The notes beneath the pieces are model-generated. The model did not search any database. It saw nothing but the letters and a program-made list of their open reading frames with translations, and was not told the DNA's origin. 40,430 bases of DNA, from assembly GCA_938004315.1 (NCBI GenBank), contig CALKWG010000528.1:1-40430 (forward strand), in the 5' to 3' direction. The first letter of the stretch is position 1, and each line of letters opens with the position of its first letter. Shown here piece after piece: positions 39,043-40,430 of the stretch. Made by a program: the position numbers and the translations under genes. Source of the DNA: an uncultured Spirochaetaceae bacterium. GTDB taxonomy: Bacteria; Spirochaetota; Spirochaetia; Treponematales; UBA12059.

Positions 39043-39084
39043 AAGGCCGCCGTCTCCCTCGGGAGGCCGGCGGCCTTCGTTTTT
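39043..39084 (+). terminator. Strong terminator after the acidic protein gene (bidirectional)
   Basis: A perfect 10-bp stem (39043-39052 with 39068-39077) encloses a second small hairpin, and is followed by TCG and five T residues at 39080-39084. It starts 18 bases past the stop. On the minus strand the same hairpin is followed by TTCCTTTG, so it may also stop transcription of rsfS. Confidence 0.9.
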
Positions 39085-39111
39085 GCTCGGATCTTTCGCG
39101 GAGCGGGCCGG

Positions 39112-39156
39112 CTAGCAGGGTGATGACAAACTCGATGCTTGTCATCACCCTACTAG
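39112..39156. repeat. 18-bp inverted repeat overlapping the rsfS stop codon
   Basis: 39112-39129 pairs with 39139-39156 with a single mismatch (C39116 against A39152) around a nine-base loop. The uninterrupted inner stem is 13 bp (AGGGTGATGACAA and its complement). Five more pairs are possible outside a three-base bulge. There is no T-tract on either strand. The rsfS stop at 39153-39155 lies inside one arm. Confidence 0.93.
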
Positions 39157-39533
39157 GCCCGATCCGCCCCTGTTCGCGGGGTGAAGGCCGTCTTTTCGGC
39201 CTCGAACCAGAGCTTCTCCAGCTCATAGAACTCCCTGGCCCCGGCGCTCATAATATGCAGCACGAAGGGACCGTAGTCCACGAGGCACCATTCCTCGTCG
39301 TCGGACGGGCTGGGGCGCCTGATGGGCGCGTAGCCCCGAGGCCCGAGGAACTCATCCGCATGCTTTAAGAGGCCGCGCATATGCGTGGAGCTCGTCGCCC
39401 CGGTCACGATGAAGAAGTCGGTCCACGACGACAGGGGCCGCAGGTCTAAAAGGACCGTATCGCCGCCGTTGCGGTCCGCGAGCTCCTGGGCGCAGTCGAT
39501 TAGCAGCTCTCGTAGCTCAAGCTCAGTCGACAC
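39153..39533 (-). CDS. rsfS: Ribosomal silencing factor RsfS (Iojap family)
   Basis: A 126-residue RsfS, which binds L14 on the 50S subunit and blocks joining of the 30S subunit in starvation. The family core is visible: LLDLRPLSSWTDFFIVTGATSSTHMRGL, then DDEEWCLVDYGPFVLHIMS and a C-terminal REFYELEKLW. The tail after LW is slightly extended. The start is GTG 39533, inside the last codons of the LytR-type gene (11-base overlap). Gene order lytR-rsfS is common among spirochaetes and Firmicutes. The stop codon lies inside a long inverted repeat. Confidence 0.93.
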   Translation of the reverse strand: MSTELELRELLIDCAQELADRNGGDTVLLDLRPLSSWTDFFIVTGATSSTHMRGLLKHADEFLGPRGYAPIRRPSPSDDEEWCLVDYGPFVLHIMSAGAREFYELEKLWFEAEKTAFTPRTGADRA

Positions 39534-40380
39534 AATACCTCCCGTTAAAATCCCTACCGAGTATGATGACGAAGTCGGCCCTGGCGCCTCCGGCCTGGAC
39601 GAAGGTCGCCTGGCCCAGGTTGGCGCAGCGTATGATGCCGGCGACTATCGAAGCGGCCGCCTCGTCGTTTAAATAATAAAGCACCTGGGTCTTAGCCAGG
39701 TCTTGCCTGTCGGCGTTCCCGACGGATACCACCTCGTAGCCGAAGCTCGCGTATATCTCCGCCGTACGTTGCGCCAGGCCGCGCTGCCCCGTGCCGTTCA
39801 AGATCTCTATCGTAAAGACCTTGTCCTCGACGGCCGTCGCCTCCGCGTTGAGGAGCGCGTTTAAGGTCTGCTTGACGATATCCTTGACGAGCTGGCCGTC
39901 CCATGCCGGAAAGAGGAGCTCGACCCCCTCTACGGAGCGATAGGTCCCGGTCACGCGCTGGAAGACGACGCGGTCCAAGTCCATGCGCGCGAACTCGGCG
40001 ACGAGGCGCATTACGGAATCGTCCTTCAAATCGCTCCGCATCCGGTCGAGCAGCGCCCGACGCAGGTCGGGATGGACTAGGCGCTCCGCCCGCTCGCCTA
40101 TCCGCCTGAGGAGGGCTTGAAACAGGACCTGGCGACGCTGTACCAGCTCGGCCTCGAGCCGCTCGGCGTCCCGGAATCGGGCGTAGATGGCTATCTTAGC
40201 CCCGTCCATGACGACGAGCCCCGAGGGCACGACCTCGCGGCGGCCGTCCCGCTCGACGCTTATGCGGTTGGGTACGAAAATCGTCACGCCGCCCAGGATA
40301 TCGACGAGCTCGCTATACGCCTGGAGGCTCATGACGAGGTAGTGGTCGATACCGACGCCGGTCAAGCCCTCGAGCTCGGC
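39523..40380 (-). CDS. LytR-CpsA-Psr family protein with LytR_C domain, 5' end missing
   Basis: About 285 residues of the C-terminal part of an LCP protein, a membrane-anchored phosphotransferase that attaches glycopolymers to the cell envelope in Gram-positives; its role in spirochaetes is less clear. The fragment starts inside the LCP domain (GIDHYLVMSLQAYSELVDIL, then VTIFVPNRI and YARFRDAERLEAELVQRRQ, which carries the R....D...R active-site-type residues). A LytR_C domain follows (about residues 190-280, IEILNGTGQRGLAQRTAEIYASFGYEVV). The N-terminal membrane anchor and the first half of the catalytic domain lie beyond the adapter at 40381. Residues MTEFRRVLFRS that would precede it are adapter translation. 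Confidence 0.9.
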   Translation of the reverse strand, partial: AELEGLTGVGIDHYLVMSLQAYSELVDILGGVTIFVPNRISVERDGRREVVPSGLVVMDGAKIAIYARFRDAERLEAELVQRRQVLFQALLRRIGERAERLVHPDLRRALLDRMRSDLKDDSVMRLVAEFARMDLDRVVFQRVTGTYRSVEGVELLFPAWDGQLVKDIVKQTLNALLNAEATAVEDKVFTIEILNGTGQRGLAQRTAEIYASFGYEVVSVGNADRQDLAKTQVLYYLNDEAAASIVAGIIRCANLGQATFVQAGGARADFVIILGRDFNGRYCVD

Positions 40381-40430
40381 AGATCGGAAGAGCACACGTC
40401 TGAACTCCGTCACCGAATACGATCTCGTAT
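40381..40430. other. Illumina TruSeq adapter remnant (not genomic)
   Basis: AGATCGGAAGAGCACACGTC begins the TruSeq read-1 adapter, followed by the i7 index CGAATACG and ATCTCGTAT of the flow-cell primer. One A is missing before GTCAC compared with the standard adapter. The index matches the one at the left end, so both are read-through from one library. Genomic sequence ends at 40380. Confidence 0.98.

Overview
This is a 40.4-kb, GC-rich (judged by eye), gene-dense contig of a bacterial chromosome. It is bounded at both ends by Illumina adapter sequence carrying the same index (1-46 and 40381-40430), so both terminal genes are cut artificially. I see no phage, IS element, CRISPR array or rRNA. 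The content is core housekeeping plus a chemotaxis/two-component block. Several neighbourhoods fit a high-GC spirochaete related to Treponema: coaD-rpmF-acpP-rnc-cca, spoVG-tRNA-ctc-tilS-ftsH and lytR-rsfS. That placement is inference from gene order and protein style; no 16S gene is present.

Layout. Positions 47-4580 hold lnt (3' end missing), then coaD, rpmF, acpP (with terminator), rnc, cca (minus) and a thiamine pyrophosphokinase. Positions 4611-11832 hold a HIT hydrolase and an SPFH-like membrane protein (minus), xseA-xseB (plus), then a minus run of a Nudix hydrolase, two small membrane proteins, a bifunctional NAD(P)HX repair enzyme and a lipoprotein. Positions 11961-16151 hold secA and an NFACT (RqcH-like) gene. 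Positions 16188-20212 hold a minus mcsA-mcsB-like-clpC operon in which the McsB homologue has lost nearly all catalytic signature residues. Positions 20445-22886 hold a three-gene ABC importer of the NMT1/SsuABC type. Positions 22883-26641 hold two soluble receiver-first histidine kinases and a single-domain response regulator. Positions 26655-31896 hold a STAS-cheA-cheR-cheB-cheY-cheW operon with its own promoter and a leader hairpin. Positions 31997-37208 hold a large secreted TPR/calcium-loop protein, ftsH and tilS. Positions 37340-38477 hold rplY/ctc, tRNA-Gln(UUG) and spoVG. Positions 38719-39024 hold an extraordinarily acidic small protein. Positions 39153-40380 hold rsfS and a LytR-CpsA-Psr gene missing its 5' end.

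How the parts relate. Much of the window serves translation (L32, L25, RNase III, CCA-adding enzyme, TilS, tRNA-Gln, RsfS, NFACT) and protein quality control (ClpC/McsA, FtsH, NFACT). The tRNA does not encode CCA, and the cca gene that would add it is in the same window. The receptor-less chemotaxis operon lies directly downstream-to-upstream with two cytoplasmic hybrid kinases, which suggests a connected phosphorelay neighbourhood.

Most worth a second look: the apparently dead McsB pseudokinase between intact McsA and ClpC; RNase III with no ATG/GTG/TTG start but a well-spaced Shine-Dalgarno before an in-frame ATC, downstream of a 4 x 15-bp tandem repeat; the Asp/Glu-aromatic protein with an operator-like palindrome inside its promoter; and an 18-bp inverted repeat overlapping the rsfS stop codon.
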